Shown: one piece after another, positions 37,965-50,618 of the stretch
Layout of the letters: each line of letters starts with the position of its first letter
How positions within the stretch are numbered: position 1 is the stretch's first letter
NCBI GenBank assembly: GCA_036785705.1
Contig: JAWUZG010000013.1
Coordinates: forward strand, 21,237,001-21,301,000
Length of the DNA: 64,000 nucleotides
DNA from: Acanthornis magna
Taxonomy: Eukaryota > Chordata > Aves > Passeriformes > Acanthizidae
Reading direction: 5' to 3'
Translations under genes and position numbers: made by a program
Notes under the pieces: model-generated
What the model was told of the DNA's origin: nothing
Databases searched by the model: none
What the model saw: the letters and a program-made list of their open reading frames with translations, nothing else

Positions 37965-40900
37965 ATGAGTGTTTCAGTACTTTTACACAAATTCTGCTGC
38001 TCCTAAGTCCCTCTGTGGCTGAACAATTAACAAATGAGTGTTAGGATAGCACAGCGCTGGCTGAGCTCTCTGAGTGGCTCCATGTGACAGCTCTGTGCCT
38101 TGTGGCTTCTTGGGGACACACAGCTCCTCCCAATGTCCTCTCCTGGGTTCAGATCTGCTTTTAAAGTGTTCCCATAAATGCTTTGCTCTGCCTAACAATG
38201 AGGAGTCCAACCCAAATGCATCTGGAAGAGGTAAAAGCTACAGAAGGCCTCTCCAGAAAGACTCTTCCATTTGCATTTTGAATGGGGTCATCAGGCTGGC
38301 TCAGTGTAAATTGAATCGGAAATAAAGGCACTTGCTGAAGATGTTTTCTGTGTTGGCTGCGAGGAGCAGGGACAGAGGGCTGGAAAGGATTCAAGGAACT
38401 CACAAGGCAGCGCTGCCCTGACTCAGGGTGGGAAAACACGGGGAGATCACCCAGACCCCACAAATTCATTGAGACAGCTGGGTTTGGGAGACGACAAACT
38501 CCACAGCACAATCCGAGCAAGATCTTAATTTTCTGGGGAAGAGCAGGACCGGGAGAGCGGTGGTTTCCTTAAACATTTATTAAACGCCTTCCCTGCAGAT
38601 GTAACATTTCCCGTGCTTTTCCCCTGCACTTCACATCTCGGTGCTCATGGCGTGAACTTTGCTGGGATGGATTCTTTAGTGGCTGGCTGGAGGTGAGCCA
38701 GGGGCAATGACTTCCAGGATTTTCCCCCGACATTCCCCCAGCCCAGCCCACCCTGCTGAGCGCCTGTGCCAGGGATGGGCTCGCTCCCAGCGCTCCTGTC
38801 ACCAGGGTCTTGAAAATTCCTGTCATCCTTGGGCTTTTTGAGCTGATAAAGATGAGATTATAAGGGGAAAAAAAAGGGGAAGACATTTAAAATGTGCCAT
38901 CGGGGCTGTCCCAGCCATGCACAGTGTACATAGAAATTGCCTGAAGAATGAATGCAGGGGATTTTTCTGCCTATTGATTATTTCTGTTTAATTGTGCATC
39001 TCAGTCCTAACTCAGTGGTCACCGCCTGCGCCTTTGATTCTTTAAACTGCGACTTCTCAGCCCCAGATTGGACAATTTGATCCTCGTGGTTTGTGCCCGG
39101 TGATGCTGAGGCACATCCCTGCAGATTTGGGAATGGGAATTTTCCCTGGGATTTGGGAAGTTGGCAATTCGGGATGGGATTTCAGCTTCTCCTGCCGTCA
39201 GTGGGGAGAAGGGAAGAAACAGCTTCAGGCAGAGCTTTCTCCTTCCAATGGTGCTGTGGTTCTCCCTCTGGAGAAATCCTTCTCCCCACTGACAGTGCAA
39301 GCCCCAAGACAAGTAATAAAGTACAAACCTTGTATACAGAAGAAGAAACCCAGGGATGAAATCCCTTATTTTTGGTTCTTGTGGAAAAGATTCTTCACTG
39401 AGAAACTCTCTCTGGCCTGATTATATTATTTAATATTCATACGTGCAGACTGCAAACAAACCCAAACATTCTTTAAAAAGTGGAAAAGCTGCCAACAATA
39501 ACTTAGAAGAAAATAATTTTGCTTAATAAGAAAAAAATAGGTTGTGGGGTTTTCTTGTGCTTGTTTATATATATTTTTTTAAGGTTGGCCTTTTATTTCT
39601 GAGTCTCTGTTGTCACTGGAACACATTTGTAAGAATTTTTGCAACTTTGGGGACTGGTGATTTTCTTGCTTATCTGAAGGAAGGCTCAGATTCTCATTTA
39701 ATCGCTGCTTCTGAAAGCTGAGGTTTGAAGAAAATCTCCCACCCCAGCCCCACTCTCTATAACATCAGGAAAATTGGCAACTATTGAAATATTTGCAAAT
39801 ATTTTTCCTGCCAGTATTTTTCCCTCAGTTCTGCTCACAGGCACCAGTAGGGAACCTTTTGAGGGATAACTGCTCCCCACACGGAATCTTCCTGAGCCCA
39901 GTTCAGAGCTGGGGGATGCAAACACAACTGCACTGCTTCAGAAATTAAAGAACAACTGAAAACTTCACTGATTTTTGTTATATGCTATTTAAGCTTTTTA
40001 TTTACCCATTCCCCACCTTTTAAACAGGAAAAATGGCATTTTGGAAGTGCCAGGCTGCATTACAAAGAAATAAGTATTTTTTTCAAAATTTCTCACATGG
40101 AGAACTTCATTTTGGGCATTTTATGATGAAAATCTTGCCTTGCATTTTTGAAAACATCTCCCAACTTCAGTTCTTGTGCCTCTTCCTTCTGTAATTGGGG
40201 CAAATAGGACATTGGGACTCTTTGAAGATAAACAGGTTGGGGATATAATATAAATTGTTCCTTGTTCCCTGCTGGTGGCTTTGGTGGAAGGGAACAGACC
40301 CTGCCTGGGGAAGGAGGGGAAAGGCACCAGGGCAGTGCAGTCCAAGGATTTCCTTCATCATGGATATAGAAAAAAACACAGATTCCTTACTGCTTGCCTG
40401 GCGAGGCTGCAATTAATTTTTGCATTATTTTGAGCCTTGTTTTAAGGATTTAAGATCCTTTTGGATGCTCTGAGTAATGGGTTGCTGATGGCCTTGCTTT
40501 ACCCAGCTCTAGGGAATGTCAATTCCCCAAACACACAGGGAAAAATCACAAAATGGCCATGTGACAGATCAGACCAGGATTTGTCTCGGAGGTGACAGCA
40601 TCCAGGGTGATGTGTGTTATGGAAGTTAATCCACGGAAAGTTTTGCCAAAGAGATCCCGGGAACTGGGGAGCCATCAGCAGGGAGTTCTGGGGCACTGAC
40701 AACAACATCTTTTCCCCAAAACCTTTGGCAGAACAGCAGATCCCTGGTCTGTGTTGTGAGACAAAAAGGACATTTTTCTTTCCTTTTCCCTTTTTCCCTT
40801 CCGGCATCAAAAGCATAACAGGGAGCAGAAGACTTTGGGGAAATTTTCATCTTCTCACTGAGTAGATTTCTCTGGGAGCTGCTGGGACATCTGGGTGAGG

Positions 40901-40979
40901 TGCGGGGATGCTGAAAATCTCACGTTGGGGAGAGCAAAGCTGACAAAACCAGGGAGTGGTGGCAGGTTGGGCTCATTTT
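37965..40979. other. Gene-free interval
   Basis: About 3 kb with no recognisable transposon. ORFs on both strands (up to 119 codons) have no known domain and no consistent frame. Confidence 0.5.
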
Positions 40980-41083
40980 AGAATCATGGAATGGTTTGGG
41001 TGGAAGGAACCTCAAAGGCCATCTCATTCCGTGGGCAGGGACTCTTTCTGCCCTCCCAGGTTGCTCCAAGCCCTGTCCAACCT
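40980..41083 (-). mobile_element. CR1 LINE 3' end fragment, minus strand
   Basis: Reads 'agaatcatggaatggtttgg', 'gtggaaggaacctcaaaggc', 'catctcattccgtgggcagg' and 'ccaggttgctccaagccctg'. The antisense CR1 order holds, with a small deletion in the 'ccaacccctgcca' block. It ends in a T-rich tract. Confidence 0.92.
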
Positions 41084-42130
41084 TTTTTCCTTATTTTCTG
41101 CCTTTCCTTTGATCAGCCAGTGCTCAGTGAAGTCCAGAAGTGGTGTTTAATCAACAATTTGGTACCAGCTCAAGCCCTGATTAGATTACTGTTAATTTGA
41201 TGTCATTTGTTGGTGAATGGTGGAGCAGTGACTGTTCCTATGTGCAAGAACTCAATTTAGTGCTAGGAAAACACTGAGTATCAAATCACTTAAAAACCAC
41301 AGCTTGTTTCTGCATCACAGAAATGCTTTTTTCTGGGGAATGGATGGCTGTGCCTGGATGAGATGGAGCGGCACGTGGGATATTGGCAGGAATGAGATGG
41401 ATGTAACAAAGCAAGAGGAGAGCTGGGCGTTTGTTAAAATCCAGTGCAGTGTTTTCAGACGTGAATAAAGCTGGAATAAAGGGGCAGATAATGGCCAATG
41501 CTCTACTGCAGCACTTGTTTGGACATGGATTTTCTGTATATTTGTCTCATGTGAACCCTTCACATCCATTATATCAATTTTCTGGGATAAAGGATACCTC
41601 AGAATTATTGAGTAATTACTGATTTCCAGGGGACACCTTTTCCTCCCCCTGCATTGCTCTCAGTTTGGGAAAAAACACTATTTTGGATTTTGTTGTTCTT
41701 TTTTCTCTGGGATGTAGGTGAGGATGGGGACAAGTTCCTCCAAGAGTCCCTGTGCTGTAGCAATTTAATCTCTGGGGGTAAAAGGAGATGCCTCAAAATT
41801 ATGGGGTTTAAAAGTATCTTTTATGGCTTAAGTGAATGTGTGTTAGAGCAAAAATGAAGGTGGGATTCCCTGCTGGATGTGGGTGGTGGGTGGAAGTGAG
41901 GGCGATTGTTGGTAAACAAGAAAATTAAATAAAATTTGGGTTAAAGGAGATGCTGTAAAATGAGGAATTTTGGCTTTTTTTATGTATCTCTGTGAAGAGA
42001 AACTTAGAGCAGGTCAGAAGTTGATTCTCTGAGGGGCCAATTCCACCACAAGGATGCTGAAAACACGTGAAGAGTTGAAGAGCATCCTCTCTTCCTGCCT
42101 CCTTCTCCAAGCGCAGAGATTTTATATTAA

Positions 42131-42145
42131 AACAACAACAACAAC
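42131..42145. repeat. (AAC)n short microsatellite
   Basis: Five perfect AAC units with A-rich flanks. Confidence 0.85.
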
Positions 42146-42271
42146 AAAAAGCGTAGCTGGAATTAGGCAGACGAGAAAATGCAAATTCATGGCACAGAAA
42201 AGAAAAGCAGAGCATGAAAGAGAAAAAACATCCTGATTGCTCGCAAGGGGAGGGATGGCTCAAGGGCTTTC

Positions 42272-42290
42272 TTTTTTTTTTTTTTTTTTT
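42272..42290. repeat. T19 homopolymer
   Basis: Nineteen consecutive T. It could be the poly-A tail of a minus-strand retrocopy, but no source sequence is recognisable to its right. Confidence 0.85.
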
Positions 42291-43289
42291 AATAGAGATA
42301 TTATTGCAGTTTATTTCTATTCTTTGTGATGGGAGATGGAGGTTGTCTGATGTCCAGGCCAATGGGGGTTTTATTTTATTTACTTTATAGGATAAGGCTG
42401 ATTAGCCCACCCTGTCTGCTCCATGGTCTCCTCCAGGCCCACGTGGGCAGCTCTTGGTGGCACCCGGACACAGGGCTGGAATTGTGGCCTGGAATTACCT
42501 TTTTTTCTGTTGGTTTTGGGCCATTCCACCTCCCCTTTCTCCCTGGAGATTTATCGTATTAAATTTTCAGGGTTCTTTTTCTAAAGGCTCTGAACAAAGG
42601 GAGATTTGTCGAAGATTTGTATGAGGCGAGGGCTCATATTTGGTCTATATTTCAGAGAGGTAAAATAAAATGCTGAACCCACTGCAAATAAACCTCTGGG
42701 AGTTTTCCTGGGCACCGGGGGCATATTTCTTTGGTGATCCTTCCGGAGGTCAAGGGTGAAGCTGGAGCTATATGAAGAACAATTTGTTTGCTCTTAACAG
42801 AGGCAGAGACAGATGAAGTGGGGGAGCACAACTTGGGGGTCTTGGAGTCATTTCTGTTCGGAGCTCAGCACGTGCCTGTCCTGCCGCCCTCGCTCAGGTC
42901 CCTGCAGTGTTTGCAAGATGCTCTTGTGCTTCCCAGACTTTCCCCTGTCTGCAGGTCAGGAAAACTTCCTAAAAAATAAGGAATGCACTGGTGATGTGTG
43001 TATTCCAAACATAAACCCTTTGTGATGCTTTACTCTTTACTTTCAGAGGTATAGAAAGTGTAGGATAAATTAATTTTTCTGGACAAACTGACAACCTTGA
43101 AAAGTTTTGTCGCTTTGAAAGAAATTTTTGTAATTTTTTTCTCTTATAAAACATCACATGAAGGATTAAACAGCAACCTTAGTTTATATTTATAGGGTTT
43201 TTTTTTTTTCCTCAAATGTGCAACACAATGGACAAGGATTTCATCAGCTGTGGTCAGTGGGACTGTTCAAATCTTTAACAGGATCAAAA

Positions 43290-43430
43290 GATCCCAGAAT
43301 GGTTTGGGTGGGAAGGGACATTAAGGATCACCCATCCCAGCCCTGCCATGGCAGGGACACCTTCTGCTGTCCCAGGGTACTCCAAACCCCAATGTCCAGC
43401 CTGGTTTTGGGCACTGCCAGGCTTGGGATG
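43290..43430 (-). mobile_element. CR1 LINE 3' end fragment, minus strand
   Basis: Reads 'gatcccagaatggtttgggt', 'gggaagggacattaaggatc', 'ccctgccatggcagggacac', 'cttctgctgtcccagggtac' and 'caatgtccagcctggttttg'. It is a well-preserved antisense CR1 tail of about 140 bp, close to the flavour at 27886-28155. Confidence 0.93.
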
Positions 43431-45206
43431 AGGTAAAAAATGCCTGAACCATCAGGATGAAGTCTCTGTCTCCAGGCGAGGTTTCACACAAGCATCTCCC
43501 TAAAACTCCACCAGCCAAAAACCTTAAAACATTGCACAACGGGAAATTAAAAATATCATAAAAATCAATTAGCATTCACTAATTAACTATAATAATATAA
43601 CTTAATTCACTGCCTGGAAATGCAGTGGCTTTGGGCCTGTGCCATGGTAAAATCTGTGTGGTGGTGTCTTTCCTGAGGTCACATATCCATTCTGGGACCT
43701 GACAATGAAGAGCAATTTTTAAACATTTAAGTGCTGCCATTGTTTTACTGAAGGAATTTTATTGCCTTGCTTAGGCAGTGAATATCTCACAGCAGCTGGT
43801 ATTGATTGCAGTGATTTAGGTATTTAAAAAGAAAAAAAAGGGAGGAAAAATTCAGTAACTGCAATTTTATATTATAACCTGTAACTCCTTGCTGTTGGAA
43901 GGGTTTAGGAGAAGTTGGACCATCACCACAGAAGTGTCCATATCAGTAATCAAATATAATTCATATTTTGCCAAGTTTCCTGGGCTGTTGCATCTGCCGT
44001 TGCCACCTGTGATAATTTTCCTCCTTTTTTGCACTAAATAATCAATTCTAATATTCTACTTTTTCCCCTCCCCCTCCACACACTGCTTTATTACACCTGG
44101 CTCTGGTTGGGCTTTTTTTTAACGTCAGTGGGGAGGTGTGGGTAATTTTGTACAGACTTTTGGAGCACTGGAATGGGCATTGTGGAGTCTGTGCTCCCAA
44201 TTTCGGACCCTGCTCTCCATCAATATTAACGGCAGATGACCCCACGTGTGTAAATGAGAATTTCCTGAGTGAAGAGGTGTCAGACTTTGCAATTTTCTGT
44301 CACAAAATGAAGCCCTGGGTGCTGGTAACACGCAAGGAGCATCTCTGAAAGATCCAAACAAGGTCCATCCTGACCTGCACATCCCAGCACAATTTTGTGG
44401 GAAAAGCCGAGGGAAACATTTTGGTGGAAGCTGAGCAAATTTGGTCAAGAGCAGTGAACAGAGACAACAGCGGTGCTACATTTTCTGGGCTAACTTCAGA
44501 AACTTCCAAAGCAGGGAATGTACCAAATGGATTTATTGTTTGAAGAACATTCTGGGTGTGTCTGTGGGATGTCCCAGTGCTGCTGGAGGATTTGGGGTGC
44601 CTCTCACACACGGGGGATCTATTCAGGGTGTCCATGCTGAGGATTTCAGACCTGAGCAGGGTATTTTCCTGACCCCTGCAGCACCCCCTGAGCCCTGGTT
44701 CCCTTCGTGGATCATTCCTGCTCCAGCATCAGGAGCTGTTAAACCTCCCTTATTTCCAGGGAGAAGGGAAAATATCAGCACTGGGGACTTTTAAAGGGCA
44801 GGGATGGGAGTGGAGCAGACATTTACACTCCTGGGGTTTATGGCAGTGCAGTCACAGACCCCTCTAACATGAATATTTAAAAATAGCCATCTCTTTTTAT
44901 GCCATTAGTTAAGAGGCACTGGTGGGAGCATGCTGGGGAATAAAAAGATGGTCCTATTGCTGTCATTTTGTGGGGAATTTACCCCAGTGATGTCCAGAAT
45001 TCCCATTTCCAGAGCCTACATCCTGGCTGAGCTGCACTGGTGCTCTTCAGCACCTGCCAAAATAAAGAGGGGATATTTGCACTCCAAGAGCTGCTGTATC
45101 CCTTCAGCCTGGATCAAATACTTATCTTTATCAAGCTGATAAACTTCTCACCGCTCAGTTGGACTTAAAACCAGGTTTTATATTTTCCTTTTTAATTTTA
45201 GGCTTA
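43431..45206. other. Gene-free interval
   Basis: About 1.8 kb of unique sequence. The last six bases (45201-45206, ggctta) are the left target-duplication copy of the adjoining solo LTR. Nothing else is recognised. Confidence 0.5.
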
Positions 45207-45493
45207 TGTTGCTCTGATTTTCTGATATTCGTGGAGATTCGCGGAAGCTCGCAGGGAGGTCAGGCAGGCAGCACCAAGATGGCGAAAAGAGAAACTTTAT
45301 TTACAAGAACTTCTCTATATATTCATTAATGATCTAATAATTATTGGTCGATAGTTTTTCCACCCCCTATAACAATTGGTTACAACTCTAGAGCATCCAG
45401 TACCAAAACAAAGAGATTAGAAAGCACAAGAATGCAACTTCTCTCTGTTCTCCATGAGAAAGAAGAGAAAGATTTTAAAACAGTGCAACTACA
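45207..45493 (-). mobile_element. Solo LTR, same family as 34215-34484, minus strand, with 6-bp TSD
   Basis: Read on the minus strand, this 287-bp element starts tgtagttgcactg and ends with gagcaaca. It is collinear with the plus-strand LTR at 34 kb, with frequent substitutions and small indels (perhaps a fifth to a quarter different by eye). It is flanked by perfect 6-bp repeats 'ggctta' at 45201-45206 and 45494-45499. The polyadenylation signal appears as TTTATT at 45296-45301 and a TATA-like tract lies near 45314-45323. There is no internal retroviral sequence, so it is another solo LTR. Confidence 0.93.
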
Positions 45494-46808
45494 GGCTTAG
45501 GATGGGGACTGTGCATAGGAACCTGCTGAAAAAATGTGCACTTGCTCAGCTCCTTTTAAAGCCAGGTCTAACTTCCAGTGAAGCTCTCTTTTTGCTGTAA
45601 AAGGGGAATTTTGGTATTGTTTTTGGTCCAGTAAGATTCATAAGGATCTCTGCTTATTTGCTTTTTGGAGATGGTAACTAGAGGGTACAAAATCTGCACA
45701 TTGTGATAGATTTTTGATCATAGAAAATAGAAAACCAGTCAGGAAATTGTTTTAAAAAGGACAAACTTTAAAAATAAAAAGTCCAAAATGTGCCTTGGTT
45801 GAGCTTTTTTAAAATATGACACATCCCCTAAATATGTCACATTTATTTTTATAATACTATAAATAAAAAAACTGAGTGAGAAAATAATCTCTTGGCTGCA
45901 CTTGGGAGCACAGCCCCTGCCAGGAAAGGTCTCTGTAAATAGCAGAGGTCAGAACTGCTTGGGACCTCTCCACCACCCCTCTGAAACCAAGGAATACATC
46001 TTTGTGCACATTACATAAAACATGGATAGCTATTCCTGCTTGGGTTGTAAATCCTAGGGACTGGGAGATGCCAAACAGGTGCCAAAAAATTCAGGGGGAA
46101 AGAAACTCTATCCTTGGCTACTGTTTCTTAGTGCTGACTTAAGTGTTCTGGCCTGGGAATTTTCTGACAAACGCTTTTGGACTGAAACCTTGATGTTTAT
46201 TGAAGTGTTTTTTTCATGAGAAAAGACCAGTTTTGATGTATCTATTTGAGCTGACCGAGGAGTACCAGGCAGTTTGAAGGACTCAGTTGTATTTTGTTTT
46301 CTTGTCTTGATTTTTTTTCTTTTAAATTTTTTTTTTCCCATGAGGATTTTGCACCCAATAATCTTGGTGGTGGTTGCTGCTCGAAAGAGTTTGGTTTGAA
46401 ATTTGTTTGACTCTGTGTAAAGAGATTTGTAAGGGATTTTTATTTCTTGCACGACCATGATTTAGGTGAGGTCTGGTTTAGCTGCTGATGCTGCAGAAGG
46501 AGCGACAGAAATGAAATGCTTTGGGAAGGGCAGAGGTGGAAGGAAGTTCATCCTTTCCAGCTTCTCCGGTGCAGTTTTTATCTTTCAATCCTTTTTAAGA
46601 GATTAATTCTGATTTATGCCCTTTCAGGGGCAGCTGGGGATTGTCCCAGGTTTGCTCAGGGTGCCCCCGAGAGGCTCAGCAGCCTCCTCTGCTCTGCCCA
46701 TGGGACAAAGGAGGTGTTTAACCCACGGAATCCTCATGGCTTTCTTTCCATTTTCCGATTCCTTGGGGAAATAGAAGGGTTTGACCTCTGGAGGGAGGGC
46801 TGCAGGGT
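45494..46808. other. Gene-free interval
   Basis: About 1.3 kb starting with the right target-duplication copy of the LTR. AT-rich, with a T-rich low-complexity patch near 46311-46337. The lysine-rich minus-strand ORF (46108-46458) is driven by that patch. Confidence 0.5.
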
Positions 46809-46892
46809 CTGGTGGTGGCCTTGGCCACGCTGGGCTAATGGTTGGACTCGAATTTGGAGGTCCTTTCCAACCTCAATCACCTGGCGATTCCT
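46809..46892 (+). mobile_element. CR1 LINE 3' end fragment, plus strand
   Basis: Reads 'tggtggtggccttggccacg', 'ctgggctaatggttggactc', 'ggaggtcctttccaacctca' and a degenerate 'tcacctggcgattcc' end. This is the sense-strand tail of the 'gagtccaacc' CR1 flavour; the usual 'gatgatctt' segment before 'ggaggtcc' is degenerate. Confidence 0.85.
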
Positions 46893-48401
46893 AAGTCGCT
46901 TTATTTTGGAAAGAATTTAAAATTGGAGGAATATTTAGGGGATAAGAGGGGATTGGTTCTTTCAGGAACTGGCTGCTCATCTTAGAGATACGAAGGTGAG
47001 GCCAAACACTTGGAGCAGCTTTAAGGAGCTCTCTGCTCTCCCGAGGTCCCAGCAGGGCTGGCAGGAAGGCTATTCCTCACACAAGGAATCTTAAATTGCT
47101 CCACTCTTTTCCTGGGAAGGGCTGGGAGAAGGCTGTAAAGGCAGGGAGCCAGGGCACACCGTGACGCCATTCCCAAACCCCACCTTCCCCCATCACTGTC
47201 CCCTCTACCTCTAATTTTCTTCCTGAATAAGTTTCTTTTGCTATTTCACCTCCCTCACCACCCCAAACCCAGACTTGACCCACTGGGTTTGCTTTCATTA
47301 GAATAAAAGAATTCCTTTTAGTGCCTTTTGCCCTGGCTAAACCTCCAGCTTTTTCCAAGTCCTTCAGCTCCTTAAGATATTTATTATCAGTGCAGGCTGA
47401 ATGTATGGAATCAATGAGAGTTTGCTGGGAGGTGTGAGACTCCGAGCTTGTTCATAAATTATTAGGGAAGGGGGAGAGCATGAGTGAGCTCCACTGGATT
47501 TGATTCCTGAAGAAGGAGGTGCTGGAGCCCACAGAAGTCTTCTCTAAAAGGCATTTCCTGCTCTTTTTCATTTTTCATTTTAAAAAGGAGCTTTACTGCA
47601 CCAATGGCTGTGATCATCTCTGTCTCGTGCTCGTGGGGGTGGTGGCTCTGGGAGACAATCCTGCCCCTGGTCCTTGCTCTTCGTTATCTTGAATTACACA
47701 AATGATTTTAAAACATATGTCAACAGGCTTTAAAGCAAGCAGATTCTGTTCTGATTAATTAATCATACAGTTTCTCAACTTCAAATGAACTTTTTAATGA
47801 CAAGTAGTCTTTTTTTATTTTTTTGGGGCTGTTTGTTTTTACACATCTGCATACTGCTTAGTTTGAACTTAATTAATTATAATAAATAAAAAATAAGGAA
47901 AGCAGCAGGTGTTCTCTTATGTCTTCTACAAAGAATCTTATTCTTTAAATTTTACCAGATTATTTTATTCCTGCTGCTTCACGCTGCAGGTTTCACAACA
48001 GAAATATTTTCTTTTATTCACATGAGACTTTTTTGGGGCTTTTTTTTTGTTGGCAGTTTGAAGGCTGTCATGGTTTGTGGAGAAGAAAACGTTCTTATAA
48101 TGTTTCCTTGCTGCTCCATGGCTGATTTTACATGGACTCAGGAGTCAGTTTTAAATAAGTGGATTAGCCCATAATATTCTGGGGAAGGCACAAAGGGAAA
48201 CGCGGTTTTTTCCTCCCAATTTCACTTGCAGGGACCGTGTTTGGGAGTGGTTGTTTGTATTAGGCTGGATTTATTTATTTTGTTTTAGGAGAATGTGTGA
48301 ATTATGTATTTTTGTGTCTCACAATTTTTATTTTTGTGGCTGAAGGGCTCAGTCTTCTGAACACTTGAATATATGAGGGTGAAGATGATAGGCTACTATT
48401 A

Positions 48402-48431
48402 ATTATTATTATTATTATTATTATTATTATT
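48402..48431. repeat. (ATT)n microsatellite
   Basis: Ten uninterrupted ATT units, followed by a degenerate T-rich end. Probably length-variable. Confidence 0.95.
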
Positions 48432-48933
48432 TTATGTGTATTTATTGAGTTTTCAGGTGGTTTTCTCAGGCTCTCCATGATTCCAGAGCCTGGGGCACGC
48501 GGAGCAGCCACTGTGGCTGAGGGGTGCACTGAGGATGGGGTTTGGGGGTACAGAAAAGTCCCTATTTCTTGTTCCTGACCTCCTGGGGAAGAGAAATCCC
48601 TGTGTGGTACCTGAGAGAGAGCACAAAAAACCCAACCAAAGACATTAAATATAATTTTCCTGCCCAGGAGTTGTTTCTCACATCCTAAAAAATAGGAAGA
48701 TCCACATTTAAATAATTGAGTGGGGGCTCAGCCTTTGGCCGGGGGTCACCTGCATGAAGTCATCCCCCCCCACCTTTTATTTCCCTTTTCAATTTTTAAA
48801 AAATCAATTTTAAATCGACAAATTCAAAATTCCAGCTAAAGGAAGAGTAGGCATCACCTTTTACTGCATCCTGCCTGAAAACTCTCCCCCTTTTTTATTG
48901 TTCTCCCTATTTTATTTTTAATTAAAAGCCAGC

Positions 48934-49020
48934 TCGGACGCGAGTGACTGGCGTGGAAAGCTAAAAAGCAACTTGAAAGTTTGGGGGAATTATTTTCGCG
49001 CGGCTCAAACGCGAGGCGAG
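48934..49020. promoter_or_regulatory. Candidate CpG-dense regulatory patch
   Basis: About ten CpGs in 87 bp, in two clumps ('ctcggacgcgag' and 'ttcgcgcggctcaaacgcgaggcgagg' split by AT-rich DNA), inside AT-rich flanks. A CRE-like half site TGACGT follows at about 49053. No TATA box or ORF start is associated. Retained CpGs suggest an unmethylated or young sequence; function is inference. Confidence 0.3.
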
Positions 49021-50560
49021 GATTAGAAACAGTTTAAAAGCTTTCCCATCCTGACGTTATCCATCAGAGGCCCCTCGGAATGCCCAGATGAATATGGGAG
49101 TGGACAAGGTTCTGGTTCCTTTCAGAGAGCTGCCTCGACCTTCTGGGTTTTTCCTCGGGCATTGATGTTTGGTGCAAATGAAAGGATTTCTCCAGGGGTT
49201 TCTCCAAGGGTTTTGCGGGAAGTGAAGCAGATTGGGTGAAGTAAGAATACAGACTTAAGTTCTTTCTGTGTTTTTGGTGGGAGAGAACTGACTCCTGCAT
49301 TATCTCACAAACACATAGGAAACATAAAAAGGGAAAATTATGCAGAAAAACATAAATTATGTAGATGCTGGAAAGCCTATGCAAAACATGATATGTGCAC
49401 ATAATAGCATATTTCCCTAGGGTCTAATTGCATCCTTTGGGTACCTTTTGAAGCATCTGAATATTCAGAAGAAAGCAAATTTATTGTAATTTACAAAATA
49501 TCACAAAAAATAAGGTTGATACAATGATGGATGTTGTAATGGAAACTCACTCTTCAATTGTTGTCTCAAAGTTGACCGAAGAGTAAAATGTAATAAATTA
49601 GAGCAGCAGTTCTGTGGGGGATAGAGCTGCTTCCCTAACCCATCAGCCCCTTTCCCTCGCAGTCCTGGTGCTTTTCCAGATGTTTTTTGGCAGGTCCTCA
49701 GCACCAACCCGTGGGAGGGGAGCCATGGCTTCATTTTCTGCTCAGGAGCTGGGGTTTAACCAGGGTAGTGAAGCCCTGTGACAGCCCCGTGGAGTGGCTC
49801 TAAGTGGACAGAAATTCCAGTGGGAATTTGATGGGAGAGGTTTGGTGTCGGAGAGGATCATCAGGAATTCTGGGCTCCCACCAGAATTCCTCCCGAGCCC
49901 CACCGAGCAAACTGACAGAGATTGTTTGCATCGTGAAAAAGGGAATTTGCAGATAATCCAAATGCCCCTGCACCAATTACAGCTGCCCTCAGTGATCCCT
50001 CTCCCATTGGAAGCTTTTGGGAAACTTGGGATCAGTCACCAAAATCTAAATTTATTCCTCTGTCTTTGAAACGGCTTCGCCGCTTTGAACTCCATGGTCA
50101 GGGGGCGAAGGGAAACAATGGGAAATTCTTGCTGAGCCACATTTTCACATTTTTCCAGAGGCAGGAGGTTATTGCAGCTCCTCTTCAGGAGTTGTTCCCT
50201 CATCAAAGGCAGAGTCAGATGCCCCAACCACCTCTCCCTGGGCTCCCCTTCCAAGGATTCTCATCAGCCGCTGGGGAATGCGGACTGGGGAATTCCTCCT
50301 GCAGTGCCTCCATTGGAAGAGACTCGAAGAATTTCTTTGGATCTCGGGGATCTCCATACAGCTCACATTTCAGGCCAGACAGATGTAGGCACTTGCTTTG
50401 GAGAACAAACTCTATGGAACAGTGAGCTATCCACAGGTTTAAGATTTCCCAGTAAATCCTGAAGGAGCATTTACATTTTCCATCAGCATTTGTGACTGAT
50501 GTGGTGTTGTCTCTGGACAAGCTCCTGAGCAATGTCCTCTGGAGGTCACCCTGTGTGAGT

Positions 50561-50618
50561 GAAGGCTTGGATGAGATGACCTCCAGCAGTTTTCCAACCT
50601 TAACCAACCCATGATTCC
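50561..50618 (+). mobile_element. CR1 LINE 3' tip, plus strand
   Basis: Reads 'gcttggatgagatgacctcc', 'agcagttttccaaccttaac', 'caacccatgattccaa', matching the sense CR1 end pattern 'gatgacctcc ... ccttccaacctcaaccattctgtgattc'. Diverged and only about 58 bp. Confidence 0.7.

Larger units (their letters stand above)
41084..43289. other. Gene-free interval with simple repeats
   Basis: About 2.2 kb of unique sequence with an AAC repeat (42131-42145) and a 19-base T-run (42272-42290). No gene is recognised; the 145-codon minus-strand ORF at 41925-42362 is fed by these tracts. Confidence 0.5.
46893..50560. other. Gene-free interval with ATT repeat and CpG cluster
   Basis: About 3.7 kb. Contains the ATT microsatellite at 48402-48431 and a CpG-dense patch at 48934-49020. 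A 159-codon minus-strand ORF (50215-50694) runs into the CR1 tail at 50561-50618 and has no recognised domain. Confidence 0.5.

Noticed and set aside
42272..42290. T19 as the tail of a minus-strand retrocopy
   Set aside because: No recognisable parent sequence or flanking duplication; a plain homopolymer is simpler.
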